From: Nitrospiria bacterium | GTDB lineage: Bacteria; Nitrospirota; Nitrospiria; SBBL01; JAADHI01 | DNA: 61,289 nt | Reading direction: 5' to 3' | Assembly (NCBI GenBank): GCA_945787655.1 | Contig: CALZIJ010000019.1 | Coordinates: 3,666 to 64,954 of the forward strand | Shown: positions 47,301 to 54,644 of the stretch, piece by piece | Position numbering within the stretch: position 1 is the stretch's first letter | Layout of the letters: every line of letters starts with the position of its first letter | Position numbers and translations under genes: made by a program | Notes under the pieces: generated by a model | What the model was told of the DNA's origin: nothing | The model's input: the letters and a program-made list of their open reading frames with translations, nothing else | Database searches by the model: none

Positions 47301-48767
47301 GGTGATCGTCGAGGATCGGGCCTGCGCTTGTCCGCCGCTTTGGGTAAAATCGTTCGTCACGGTCACGGCGTAGTTCGAGCCGCTCTTCGTGTCAAAAATG
47401 CCGTCGGTGACGGTCAAATCGTTTGAAACGCTCAGGGCCGATTCGAGCCGGAAGGTGGCCGTTCCGCCGCCGTCGTTGATCGTGAGATTGTAAAAATCCG
47501 CCGTGGTCGCCCCGGTGGAGTCGACCAGTTCCGTGCCGGAAGCGGCGTTGAAACTGACTGTAGAAGTTCCCGCTGTAAAGACGCCGTTGTTGTCCCAGGA
47601 GCCGCTGAGGCTCAGGGTGTTGCCGTCGGCGGTCAGGGTGCCGTTGATTTCGAGGTCGTGCGTCGCGACATTTCCCGAACTCGCGGAATCCGGCCGGTAC
47701 GTGTTGCCGGTTTTAATGTAGAGTTCTTCGGCGCTGAACTGCGCGGTAAAATCGACGGTCAGATCGTTCGCGCCGTCGACCTCATGGAAAATATCCTCGT
47801 CCGCGCTGACGGAGTTGTCATATTGGCTGAGGTCGGCATTGCTGAGGGTCTGGTTGTCGTCACTACCGATCGTCAGATGTTCCTCGATGAGCTCCACGCC
47901 GGTGATGTTGCCCGTGCCGTCGTACTTGGTCACGGCCACGGCCTCGTTGGTGTCCGCCGCCCCGTCGATGAAGACGGTGACGACATCGCCGCTGTTAACG
48001 GAGACGGAGCTGATGGTCCAGGTGCCCGCCACGGTGGGCTGGGTTTCGGCCTGCAAGGTCCCGTTGACGGCGACGCGGATCGTGCCGGTGTCCGTGCAAT
48101 TGGTTGTCTGGTCCACTTGCTTGCAGCTGCCAGAAATGTCGATCAGCGGGTTATAAGTTACCTCCGCCCAGACCTCGGTGATGTGGTAGCCGGCATTACC
48201 GTTTTGATCGAAGATGGCAATCAGGTTGTCGATGTCCGTCCAGGTCCAGGCCGAACCGGTATTGGGGTTGGTGTTATGGACGGTGTCGTTAAACTGGGTA
48301 TGGCTGGTGGGGATGTTGTTATTCGTGGTGCCTAAGTAATTCGTGCCGCCCATCTTAACGCCCCATTGGTGGGCGTCGATGGATACGCCGTCATATTCCC
48401 GGAGGATGGCCTTGATCTGCACCGAGGTGATGGGCCCCGTCTCAGAGCTGTGATCATCCATGGACAGTTCTAGAACTGTCGCTCCCCAGTTTTTATCATC
48501 GGTATAGGTATAAGAGGTATCGCCGTCGTTCGTGTCCATCACGGTCGCGGAGGTGCCGCCGATGAAAGTCACATTCGTAGGGGTTGTTAAATTCCCGGAG
48601 GGATGGAGAATGAGGGTCGCTGCGTGGATGGAGACGGGAAGGATCAGAAAAAAGAGCGCGATGAAGGCCGTTAAGGTCAGTAAAGTGGAAAGACGATGAA
48701 AATTACCGCAGTGGCGATATCTCATGAGCATATTTATTTTAATTTTGGCTTTCACCTGTTTTCTCAT
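41382..48767 (-). CDS. giant repetitive surface protein (adhesin-like)
   Basis: About 2461 residues. The signal peptide is preceded by a long basic stretch (hydrophobic core LTAFIALFFLILPVSIHA). The body is built from three large units of about 630-750 residues. Each has a CNA-B-like unit (VYTDEGATNIG, VYTDDDEVTP or a variant), a (R/H)DN..LSNA(N/D) element, an SFTPGGNVTT element, and then many short beta-strand repeats of the type GNWTNNGTF.A.(S/T)(G/S)TV.(L/F).G, like filamentous-haemagglutinin-type beta-helices. The last 170 residues are the domain also made alone by the next gene. No barrel or transporter domain is attached, so its export past the outer membrane is unexplained. I start at ATG 48767 (GGAG 12 bases upstream); 48797 is possible. 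Confidence 0.82.
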   Translation of the reverse strand: MRKQVKAKIKINMLMRYRHCGNFHRLSTLLTLTAFIALFFLILPVSIHAATLILHPSGNLTTPTNVTFIGGTSATVMDTNDGDTSYTYTDDKNWGATVLELSMDDHSSETGPITSVQIKAILREYDGVSIDAHQWGVKMGGTNYLGTTNNNIPTSHTQFNDTVHNTNPNTGSAWTWTDIDNLIAIFDQNGNAGYHITEVWAEVTYNPLIDISGSCKQVDQTTNCTDTGTIRVAVNGTLQAETQPTVAGTWTISSVSVNSGDVVTVFIDGAADTNEAVAVTKYDGTGNITGVELIEEHLTIGSDDNQTLSNADLSQYDNSVSADEDIFHEVDGANDLTVDFTAQFSAEELYIKTGNTYRPDSASSGNVATHDLEINGTLTADGNTLSLSGSWDNNGVFTAGTSTVSFNAASGTELVDSTGATTADFYNLTINDGGGTATFRLESALSVSNDLTVTDGIFDTKSGSNYAVTVTNDFTQSGGQAQARSSTITVGRNFTADGTDDSTQFNAASLVLTGTGDLIYANVSTPWDNGFYDLTAGQSGNTTTHHATSSNISVINQLTVGSGTLTGSTQRINLLGAISFDVNSTFSVGTLAFRGGAQTLPPLTNGYDSRIRLSKDTVSVTQSGNVVINAGFDLSIDGDGFANRGVTYSTGGFDLTVGGDIQLGAGNDTTLKTFNATNSTVTVAGNFDVRDIGSGSQQAVFTSTNSSVDLNGAALQTVLMSGSNFNNLTITNASAAGASFLDAFSAANFTDTTASSKLTFKAGSTYTISGTLTLTGTSGNEIVLVSDSAGTRFTLDVTGGAQSVSFVDVKDSQASTNDITASNAIKNGGNDDDDATPHWIYSVDTLSATVYTDEGATNIGAGKVVRLIRNGLNAGVDTTDASGNYSIVAPLSPGDALVLYIDGDDGATDDASTLTVSDGANLAGLHLYRDHLIVRHDNAGVMTNALMNTAKGAYSDTEILYSVSGGNLTASGAVTELYVASGHSFTPGGNVTTVHTKIEGTWNATGSEVYTVSGDWEHTNGTFNYATSTIDLTGTGTIKVDIASWWTKPIYNLTAAAAGQITTIFAGRGIRTRNVVTLGSGTLAGGDLDLNMQVGGTPLVTSATLSNNVVTYVPQTGALNVAAATYTQLRIRGNAATSTSQLAGNVSCTDLVVLASSAGNTAILDTSTSNYSINCGSIDAGSSSTTTTYGQIKLNDSTVTSTGNVTVNTSDGGGTNSIDADTATINVTGNWTNNDTFTADTSTVVFNGTTDQTLTSGGAAFNHLTLNNTGTSGSDDIIISGALDINGTFTITDGDLDIGTNNPTVNTAGNVTIASAGSVDVTGRTANWTFDGTTTLTDNSSGGPQDLEDVVLNGLGLTLGSSSKMQTMTVTSGTLNLGASGYTLEIDGTGTPLSNSGTFTAGTSTVNYTGSGTSTNVAAVTYNNLTLTPTSATTYNLTNNLIGGNGLSGNLTISSNATLDVTGSNYNIDVAGNWTNNGTFTARSGTVVLDGTNQTITGSTTFNNLSKTESTNDATDTTLTFDNTATQTINGLLTLDGLDADDRILLVSDSPGTQWGLTANGTFAIDNVRPTDSDASGGLTIVHSATTDGGNNLNWGFTVAISGTVYTDDDEVTPLTGKLVRLLINGTDSGLTATTDGSGNYTINAAPNTGDTLLVFLDNETEDGATITVSNGGALSGLNIYQNHVITRHDNGGALSNANMATATNGDADIAYSVSSGNLTVTNSHELYIPASHSFTPGGNVTTPSMENLGTFTGGSGAIDINGALTIGGGTYTATSGTTFVSGDFTLSGGTFTHNSGTVSLEPNNKTVNTGAAVFNDVTVNMFNGETLTITGTMDVNGNLTISGVAAINGTISVAGNVTTTTFVSGAGTILLDGNSNQTLGASGGVGGISGLTINNTGAPAATVTIQDTIDVAGSGAWTYTAGNVDASASTIRFREFSKTISPGSASFNDVEFNLGSGSTVTLSGTMDIDGNLTFTEQGTINGGGVNLAGNLTSTDGTVDGTATLTLDGTGAQTISTSGADFPDGTVTINKASGTAQLLANFTTALDGAGQDLTITQGTLDLNGFNLTVPDVLTVDASGTLQLEGGETVTTTTTTLNTGSTVLYDGGGSYTGLAVGDSYSNLTFNNAAGTWTLDAALDVNGDLTITNGTLDVNNIDNYQINLAGNWNNTGTFTARAGTVVLDGGNQSLTGNTTFNNLTKTESTNDATDLTLTFDNTATQTVNGTLTLDGLDADDRINLVSDSPGTQWGFVMSASAVKGTLDFLDVTDSDASGSDASHKPINPTSSVDNGNNIAWFSTLPLVKALFQGDTCLASSDADVACNGGATSLSVPTGVLYTFVIYVSNPTGSAVTDIRFQDNIDDAAADFFEFQANAFAAGQGIQWATTGSGTSTKAQIKAALNAGTALTNAFDGSTGTNEYCGINTGVSPDQLICGGDAASPNNDQVDVATGDTFAIMFDFIKRD
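42020..42300. repeat. direct repeat within the giant surface gene, second copy near 44095-44370
   Basis: The two segments encode near-identical stretches (TKTESTNDATD and SKTESTNDATD, then LTFDNTATQT, LTLDGLDADDRI, LVSDSPGTQWG). They lie about 2.1 kb apart and show clear DNA similarity, a sign of internal duplication and a possible site of recombination or assembly error. Confidence 0.8.
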
Positions 48768-49587
48768 TGCAACCGATTTCTCCGGACCAAAAACCAAGGA
48801 TTATTTGCGCTTATTGAGCTTCTGGTTGAGTTTTTGTTGTAAAATATTAATTATTATTGTTTATAATCTATATGTAAGGTAAGCACAATCCATGCCAATA
48901 TAAAAGCACACTTTCTTATCCCATTTAACTTTCAGTAGGGTTCTAGGTATTTTTATCCTGAAAACCCGTTTTACCGAGCCTCTTGTTTCCTCAAGGCTGG
49001 ATAGTCTCAATCTGAGTGGCCCGTATTTCCTGTTTCCACCGAGAATAAATTTTTTACTGGCCATAAACATTTACATTCAAATTTTAGGCGTAAAGGTGAT
49101 GTATAACGGGCGAGATAATATGGAATGCATGATTCGTGCCGAGAAAAGATTCCTGATAAATGATCCTTCGGCTATGGAGAGTTACAACTCCAGAAAACAT
49201 CTCTGTTTTAAGTACGTAATAGCTTGTTTTTATTATAAATTTATGTTCAAAATTCGTATGAGCCGCATGCTTGGGATGAATGGTGTATGAGTGTGGAATT
49301 CGACTCGGGAAGGAAATATGAAGAGAGAAAAATAAATATAATAAAATTAAGGAGTTAAGAATAAGGTTTTTGGGTGGCCTTAAAACGGAGGCAATGAAAA
49401 GAGACATCTTTTGGCACTCTTAGGGACAATTTTTGTCCATATTCGTTTTTATCTGTAAAGAATAAATATGTGAGTGACTGGATTGTTACAAGGAAAAGTC
49501 TCCTTGAGGCAGGTATGATTCCTGAATAGAATTAATTATGATATGTTGGTCAGAAATAAAGTGAATTTTAAATTATTGTGATTTGAT
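48768..49587. other. AT-rich intergenic region between divergent genes
   Basis: About 820 bases with no gene I can support. Open frames at 48861-49070 and 49084-49407 (minus strand) lack ribosome sites and family resemblance. A short hairpin (AGCCTCTTG...CAAGGCT) lies near 48974-48995. It must hold the promoters for the giant surface gene and for the gene at 49588; I cannot place them with confidence. Confidence 0.5.
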
Positions 49588-51126
49588 ATGAGAAGATGTT
49601 TTTTGCTTAGGGATTTGGTTTGCCTGTTATTGAGGGCTTCTCTTGTAATGTACTTTGTTTTTGTCGCAAATTTAGTCTATGCCAGTATGTCTACTGTGGA
49701 TGCAGATTTTCGTGTGAACTATGATCCTGTGGTTTTTTCAAGTGGAGAGGAAATGGGCTTGCTTGGAACAACTGTGTTGTCCAATATATTCCAAGTCGGT
49801 GTATTAGATTTTGGTGCGGGTGTGGGCGTATACAGCGCTGTAAAGGGAAGCCGAGGCGGGTTTTTTACGGGCGGATTGGCATTAAATGCGCGGTTTTACA
49901 TTAATCAAGTAATATTTGAAACGGGCTATTTTATCGGGGGCGGCGGTGGAGACGGGGCGCCGCAAGGGGGCGGATTAATGCTGAGGCCGCATATTTCGAT
50001 TTTGTATGATTTTAAACGGTTTTCGGCAGGCATTAGTCTTAATAAAATAAAATTTCCAAATGGCGCGATCGATAGTAACCAAATCGGGATACAGATTGAT
50101 ATGCCTTTTCAGTTGGCCTTATTGGAGAAGCGGCCTGTTCTTCTTGAGGGTTTGCAGTTGCGCTGGGAGCCATTTTATGTTGCCCCAACTTTGCAATGGT
50201 ATGAGCCACGGTCAGGGGCGAAAACAACAAGCGGACTCCCTATGAACAGAAAGATTCGGTTAATCGGGATTGAATTTGGGAAGTTCATGAATGATTCGTT
50301 ATATTTCTATGTTGAATCGGCCGGCGCATATCAGGGCGGTGCGGATGGTTATGCCGAACTTTTGGGAGGAGCCGGTTTTCAGCTTCAATTTTTTAATCAG
50401 TTTACATTTCGTATAAAAGGCGCAATGGGTAGCAGCGGCGGTGGTCATGTAGATACGGGAGGGGGATTAATCGGGAAAGGGACACTTGGTTTGGCTTACG
50501 GAATAACCCCCGATTTATCCCTTGAATTCGATTATGGCTGGGTTGGTGCCATAAAAGGGTCGTTCTCGGCAATGATGATGAAAACCGCGCTTTCATACCA
50601 ATTTGAAACCGCAATTCCGTCGCGGAATGTGGCGCACCCGATTATGAAGGCGCAAGATCGATCCAAGCCTGGTCGTTGGGCCATTAGATTGTCCGGCCTA
50701 AGATATTTGTCTTCGTCTGATTTGCGAAAAACGAGGGAGGACAGGGGGCCTGTTGATCTTTTTGCGCTCAAGCTGGATCGTTACTTGTCCCCCTCTTTTT
50801 ATTTAACCGGACAGGCGGGGGCCGCAGTTCGAGGTGAGGCGGGAGGGTATGCGACGGGTCATTTTGGTGCGGGGCTGACAATGCACTGGACGGAGAAATT
50901 GATTGCGGTGGGAGAAATACTGGGCGGTGCAGGCGGCGGGGGGGGGCTTGCTTCCGGCAGCGGTGCGATCGTGCAGCCCATGCTGGGCGTGCGGTATCTT
51001 TTCTTTAAAAATCAGGGGGTTCAGGTCATGGTAGGCCACATTTATGCGCCAGGAGGCAGCATGAATGACACGGTGATAGATGTGGGCTGGGTCTACACCC
51101 TAAGAACGCTGGAGCGGGTAAAATAA
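49588..51126 (+). CDS. unknown outer-membrane beta-barrel-like protein
   Basis: A 512-residue exported protein. The signal region has an unusually long hydrophobic part (LVCLLLRASLVMYFVFVANLVYA). The mature part alternates short amphipathic strands with Gly-rich turns (FIGGGGGDGAPQGGG; GGAGGGGGLASGSG), the pattern of a barrel. The two halves look like divergent duplicates: about residues 35-330 and 355-505, each with a strand pair of the type LRPHISILYDFKRFSAG / VQPMLGVRYLFFKNQGVQV. No named family is recognised. It has no neighbour in the same direction. Confidence 0.65.
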   Translation: MRRCFLLRDLVCLLLRASLVMYFVFVANLVYASMSTVDADFRVNYDPVVFSSGEEMGLLGTTVLSNIFQVGVLDFGAGVGVYSAVKGSRGGFFTGGLALNARFYINQVIFETGYFIGGGGGDGAPQGGGLMLRPHISILYDFKRFSAGISLNKIKFPNGAIDSNQIGIQIDMPFQLALLEKRPVLLEGLQLRWEPFYVAPTLQWYEPRSGAKTTSGLPMNRKIRLIGIEFGKFMNDSLYFYVESAGAYQGGADGYAELLGGAGFQLQFFNQFTFRIKGAMGSSGGGHVDTGGGLIGKGTLGLAYGITPDLSLEFDYGWVGAIKGSFSAMMMKTALSYQFETAIPSRNVAHPIMKAQDRSKPGRWAIRLSGLRYLSSSDLRKTREDRGPVDLFALKLDRYLSPSFYLTGQAGAAVRGEAGGYATGHFGAGLTMHWTEKLIAVGEILGGAGGGGGLASGSGAIVQPMLGVRYLFFKNQGVQVMVGHIYAPGGSMNDTVIDVGWVYTLRTLERVK

Positions 51127-51149
51127 GTTTAAGGGAAAAATGTATGGTC

Positions 51150-51179
51150 CGGCGGGCGTATTCAATGATGTGCCCGCCG
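51150..51179. terminator. GC-rich hairpin between convergent genes
   Basis: CGGCGGGC and GCCCGCCG form a perfect 8-base stem with a 14-base loop between two convergent stops. No T-run follows directly on the plus strand; on the minus strand a short T-run begins about ten bases later. It may end transcription from either side. Confidence 0.5.
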
Positions 51180-51196
51180 AACCCGTTTAAAGGGTG

Positions 51197-51700
51197 TTAT
51201 GAGGTTTCTTTTTCCGGGATAAAACGAAGGGCGAGGCCATTGTTGCACCAGCGTTTTCCGGTGGGTTTCGGGCCGTCTTTGAACACATGTCCCTGGTGCC
51301 CGCCGCAGCGCGCGCAGTGATATTCCGTCCTGGGGAGAATAAGCTTGAAATCCAGTTTTGTTTCGACGCTTCCCGGGAGCGTTTCAAAAAAACTCGGCCA
51401 GCCGGTGCCGCTGTCGTACTTCATTGCTGAGGTAAACAGCTCAAGATCGCACCCGGCACAAACATAGGTGCCTTTGCCATATTCTTTATTCAGCGGGCTT
51501 GAGAAGGCCCGCTCTGTGCCTTCTTTTCGCAGGATGTGATATTGCTCCGCCGATAAAACCTGTTTCCATTCGTCATCGGATCTCATGATTTTTTGAACGG
51601 GCGTTTTGCCGGTTTTTGTGGCTTTGGCCAATACATGCGGCGCGGTGAGCAAGACAGCCAGAAAAGTCCCTGATTGAATGATGAAGGCTCTGCGATTCAT
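51197..51700 (-). CDS. msrB: exported peptide-methionine (R)-S-oxide reductase
   Basis: A 167-residue MsrB. The N-terminus (MNRRAFIIQSGTFLAVLLTA) is an export signal with a twin-arginine look. Two CxxC pairs (CAGC near residue 78, CARC near 124) bind zinc; SGTGWPSFF near 97 is the substrate site, and the catalytic Cys is in RWCNNGLALRF near 150. It reduces methionine R-sulfoxide in proteins, here in the periplasm. Its start overlaps the msrA stop (ATGA). Confidence 0.93.
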   Translation of the reverse strand: MNRRAFIIQSGTFLAVLLTAPHVLAKATKTGKTPVQKIMRSDDEWKQVLSAEQYHILRKEGTERAFSSPLNKEYGKGTYVCAGCDLELFTSAMKYDSGTGWPSFFETLPGSVETKLDFKLILPRTEYHCARCGGHQGHVFKDGPKPTGKRWCNNGLALRFIPEKETS

Positions 51701-52320
51701 TCCTCACCTCCCCATAAAGCTTTTAGGCGTTGGTCCCGGCCGCAGCTAAAACGGTAAAATTTGTATCGCACGGGATTTTTATGATGGAAGTCCTGATGAT
51801 ATTCTTCCGCCGGATAAAAATCCGTGGCTTCCGTAATCCGGGTATAAATGGGTTCTTCAAACGGTTTGTTTTTTTCTAACCGGGCTTTTGATGCCAGCGC
51901 CAGTCTTTTTTGGTTTTCGTTGTGAGTGAAGATTTCACTGCGGTACTGGTCACCCTGATCGCAAAATTGCCGATTTTGAACGGTCGGGTCAATGTTGCGC
52001 CAATAAATATCGAGAAGTGCTTCATAGCTGATTCTCCGGGGATCATACTCAATCTGAACGGCTTCGGCATGCCCCGTGCCCCCGGCTGAAACTTCCTGAT
52101 AAGTTGGATTTTTTTTGTGCCCGCCAATGTAACCGGAGGTGGTGGACAAGACCCCGGCGACTTCATCAAAGTCGTGTTCTGTACACCAGAAACAGCCGCC
52201 CGCGAAAGTCGCGGTTTCTGTTGCGCCCAGGTTTTTTTCTTCCATACTCCGGGATGTGCCTGTTGTTAAAAACAAGACCAAAAACATCAAGGTTATTGTC
52301 AGTCGAATGGGACTCATCAT
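51697..52320 (-). CDS. msrA: exported peptide-methionine (S)-S-oxide reductase
   Basis: A 207-residue MsrA with catalytic Cys in FAGGCFWCTEHDFDEV near residue 40 and the conserved GYIGG, TGHAEAVQIEYDP and Y.QDFHHKNP regions. An N-terminal hydrophobic stretch (LTITLMFLVLFLTTG) marks it as exported. I start at 52320, 7 bases after AAGGAG. With msrB it gives repair of both sulfoxide forms outside the cytoplasm; both lie downstream of the haloperoxidase-like gene on the same strand. Confidence 0.93.
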   Translation of the reverse strand: MMSPIRLTITLMFLVLFLTTGTSRSMEEKNLGATETATFAGGCFWCTEHDFDEVAGVLSTTSGYIGGHKKNPTYQEVSAGGTGHAEAVQIEYDPRRISYEALLDIYWRNIDPTVQNRQFCDQGDQYRSEIFTHNENQKRLALASKARLEKNKPFEEPIYTRITEATDFYPAEEYHQDFHHKNPVRYKFYRFSCGRDQRLKALWGGEE

Positions 52321-52471
52321 CGCGGTTCTCCTTATCATTTATCTTACTGTGATGACTTTACTTTGACAAATAGTTTTCAAGCGGCCATCACAAAAAGATC
52401 ACAAATTTATAAAATCGGGGAAAACAGCAGACGGTGGTCATGAAGGAAAGGACCGTTTCGGGTGAGGATGA

Positions 52472-54409
52472 TTATTGGCCGAGAAAATATTGTTCCGCCA
52501 GTGCAAAGGCGCTGAGGCCGATGCTTTCCCCGATGATGCGTCCCGGAATATCATCGGCGGGCGGATGAATGCCGCCCCAAATACGGGAGAGGCTGGTTTG
52601 GTCCGAAGCGTCCCGATAGGTCGCCCATTGCAGGGTGACATCGGTGCTGGGGCCGTTTTCAAACACCAGAAAATCATCTTTTTTCGCGGTGTATTCACCG
52701 ATCCCGCCGGGGAAAAAGGGATCCCCGGTGAGCTGGGTCAATATCTCTGCGGCCGCACGGGAGTAGGTGGAATGTCCGGAAACATAGCCGGCAAAGGGGG
52801 GTGTCACAAAAGAGGGGCGTTGATAAGGCCACCAGTTTTCAGCCAAAATCCAACCCACCCCGGCGGTATCCGTTTCCGCATCGGCGACAAAATTGGGGCC
52901 GAGCCAGGCGAAGAGCTTGATTTTCCCGACGTGCTCGCCACTGTCCCCGGCCAGCGGATCGTCTGCCGTAACGAGCTCAACAAAGCCCGCCTCCAGAGGC
53001 ATGCCGCCGATATCATAGTTAGGCGATGCCGGTTCGCTGCTTTGGCCCCGCTCCGCCATGCCCCGGATGGCCGATACGGGACGAATATAATCATACCAGC
53101 CTTTGATCCCCCAAGCCGAAACAGCCGCGTCATGCATCGCGCCCCCAAGTGCGAAGTAGGCTTTGACATCCCATTCCAGCGGGTCCAGCAGGGGGCCTTC
53201 CCCCTTGAATTTTTTTTCCAGCAAGGGGTGGTCATTTACCTCATTGAGGATGACAAACCAGTGGCCCGGCGGGGTTTCGGAGTCGGGTCCGTCGGCCCAG
53301 TATTCCGCAAGTACCCGCGTGTAGTCCCCGCGCGGCACGATATTGGGGGCATAGGCTTCCCCGGTGCGTGGATTCAGTGCGTGTCCGGTAGCAAGATCGC
53401 CGCCGTTCAAGGTGTCATAAAATGTCCGAAAATCGGGAAAGCTTTGCGGAAAGGACTGGAGATTGCCCAGCGTACCTGGTGAAATATCCCAAAGCACCTG
53501 ATCACTTGGGTCAAGATGAGAAGACCAGATTGAGACGAGAGAAAAGCCCCACTGATATTCGCTGGAAAGCCCGCTGCCGCTCGTGACATCAATTGTGGGC
53601 GGCGGACCGGGGTCGTGGTAAACCCAATAATCAAAGCCGTCGCGCTGATAGATGCTGAGGTCTCCCGGCGTCAGAGAGAAAGGGGTGACCAGGCCCCATT
53701 CAGGGCTTAAAAACGGGCTGGATCCTCCTGGGATGATATTGCCCGCCTGGTCGATGTTTAAGGTTAGTGAAATGGCTTGCCAGCGATTAAGGTCTATAAT
53801 ATCCGGGTTTCCCGGAAGTTCAGGTACGATAGGCGGATTCACGGGTAAATAGGACCGGCTGGCATAACTGGATTGTTCATTGGACCCGTCTTGAAATCCA
53901 TAGCTGATGATGCATTGCGCGAGGTAATTTCCCATTGCAGCGGCTGAGCCGCCGGAATAGTCGGTGCTGGTGTCGGCGGCTGAAAACCCAAGGCGGGCCA
54001 GCAAGGTATTGAAACGGGTTTGAGACTCGGCGCTCCCGGGCGAATTTTGAAAGCGAAGGCTCAAGAGACGATAAGCGGCAAAACTCATGGTTTCTTCCCT
54101 GAGTTTTTTTCGATGGGGTTCAGCCGGTATTGGAAAACCGTTAAAGGCACAGTTGGTGCCTCCGGCGGGTTGACCGAGCAAATAGGTTTGTGCTGTGTCA
54201 TCATAAAGGGCCCAGGCATCGTAGAGGGCAATTGCGGTGTGGAAAAGGTTTCGTGCGTGAACTGTAGGCCGGGCAAAATCGATACGAATTGCGGCCAGCA
54301 AGGCTTCGTTCCATTGCCGGGCGACAGATTGTCCCGGCTGTGTTGTTTTATCGGATTGACATCCAAAAAATAAAAGAATGATCGTTATAAAGGGGATAAA
54401 TTTTTTCAT
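52472..54409 (-). CDS. vanadium-dependent haloperoxidase-like lipoprotein (PAP2 superfamily)
   Basis: A 645-residue protein with a lipoprotein signal (MKKFIPFITIILLFFGC, Cys at 17). The C-terminal third holds the vanadate/phosphate-binding residues of the PAP2/vanadium haloperoxidase fold: PYQRPSFVTPPF near residue 535, YVSGHSTYSRAA near 552, and SRIWGGIHPPADD near 610, which fits the SRx5HxxxD motif. The lysine of the classical Kx6RP motif is a glutamate here, as seen in some of the bacterial relatives. Such enzymes oxidise halide with peroxide, or are phosphatases; activity cannot be decided from sequence. It lies 151 bases upstream of msrA. Confidence 0.85.
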   Translation of the reverse strand: MKKFIPFITIILLFFGCQSDKTTQPGQSVARQWNEALLAAIRIDFARPTVHARNLFHTAIALYDAWALYDDTAQTYLLGQPAGGTNCAFNGFPIPAEPHRKKLREETMSFAAYRLLSLRFQNSPGSAESQTRFNTLLARLGFSAADTSTDYSGGSAAAMGNYLAQCIISYGFQDGSNEQSSYASRSYLPVNPPIVPELPGNPDIIDLNRWQAISLTLNIDQAGNIIPGGSSPFLSPEWGLVTPFSLTPGDLSIYQRDGFDYWVYHDPGPPPTIDVTSGSGLSSEYQWGFSLVSIWSSHLDPSDQVLWDISPGTLGNLQSFPQSFPDFRTFYDTLNGGDLATGHALNPRTGEAYAPNIVPRGDYTRVLAEYWADGPDSETPPGHWFVILNEVNDHPLLEKKFKGEGPLLDPLEWDVKAYFALGGAMHDAAVSAWGIKGWYDYIRPVSAIRGMAERGQSSEPASPNYDIGGMPLEAGFVELVTADDPLAGDSGEHVGKIKLFAWLGPNFVADAETDTAGVGWILAENWWPYQRPSFVTPPFAGYVSGHSTYSRAAAEILTQLTGDPFFPGGIGEYTAKKDDFLVFENGPSTDVTLQWATYRDASDQTSLSRIWGGIHPPADDIPGRIIGESIGLSAFALAEQYFLGQ

Positions 54410-54644
54410 TTAGATTTTTTCATTCAGAGGGTCGAATGTGCTGTTTGCTGATCACAGATCTCCAACTTGCTTTTTTGTATTATAGTAATATAATTATAAC
54501 TTAAGTATGTATTTTTTGTGAATATGCTGAATTTAATCCATATTATAAAAATCAGGAAACACATTCTAGGGGTATTTAAATAAATGACTTGATTTTTTTA
54601 TTATAATACAGGGACTTATTTAAAAATAATATGGATATTGCTTA

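Noticed and set aside
43047-48335. Long plus-strand frames (for example 43047-43925, 45384-46097, 47658-48335) opposite the giant surface gene
   Set aside because: They are antisense to a repetitive coding region with strong codon periodicity, change frame from one to the next, lack ribosome sites and read as low-complexity Arg/Gly/Val sequence.
48861-49407. Two minus-strand frames in the AT-rich intergenic region
   Set aside because: No ribosome site, no signal peptide, no family resemblance.
52475-53482. 335-residue plus-strand frame opposite the haloperoxidase-like gene
   Set aside because: The minus strand has clear family motifs and a lipobox here; the plus frame has no domain and no good start.
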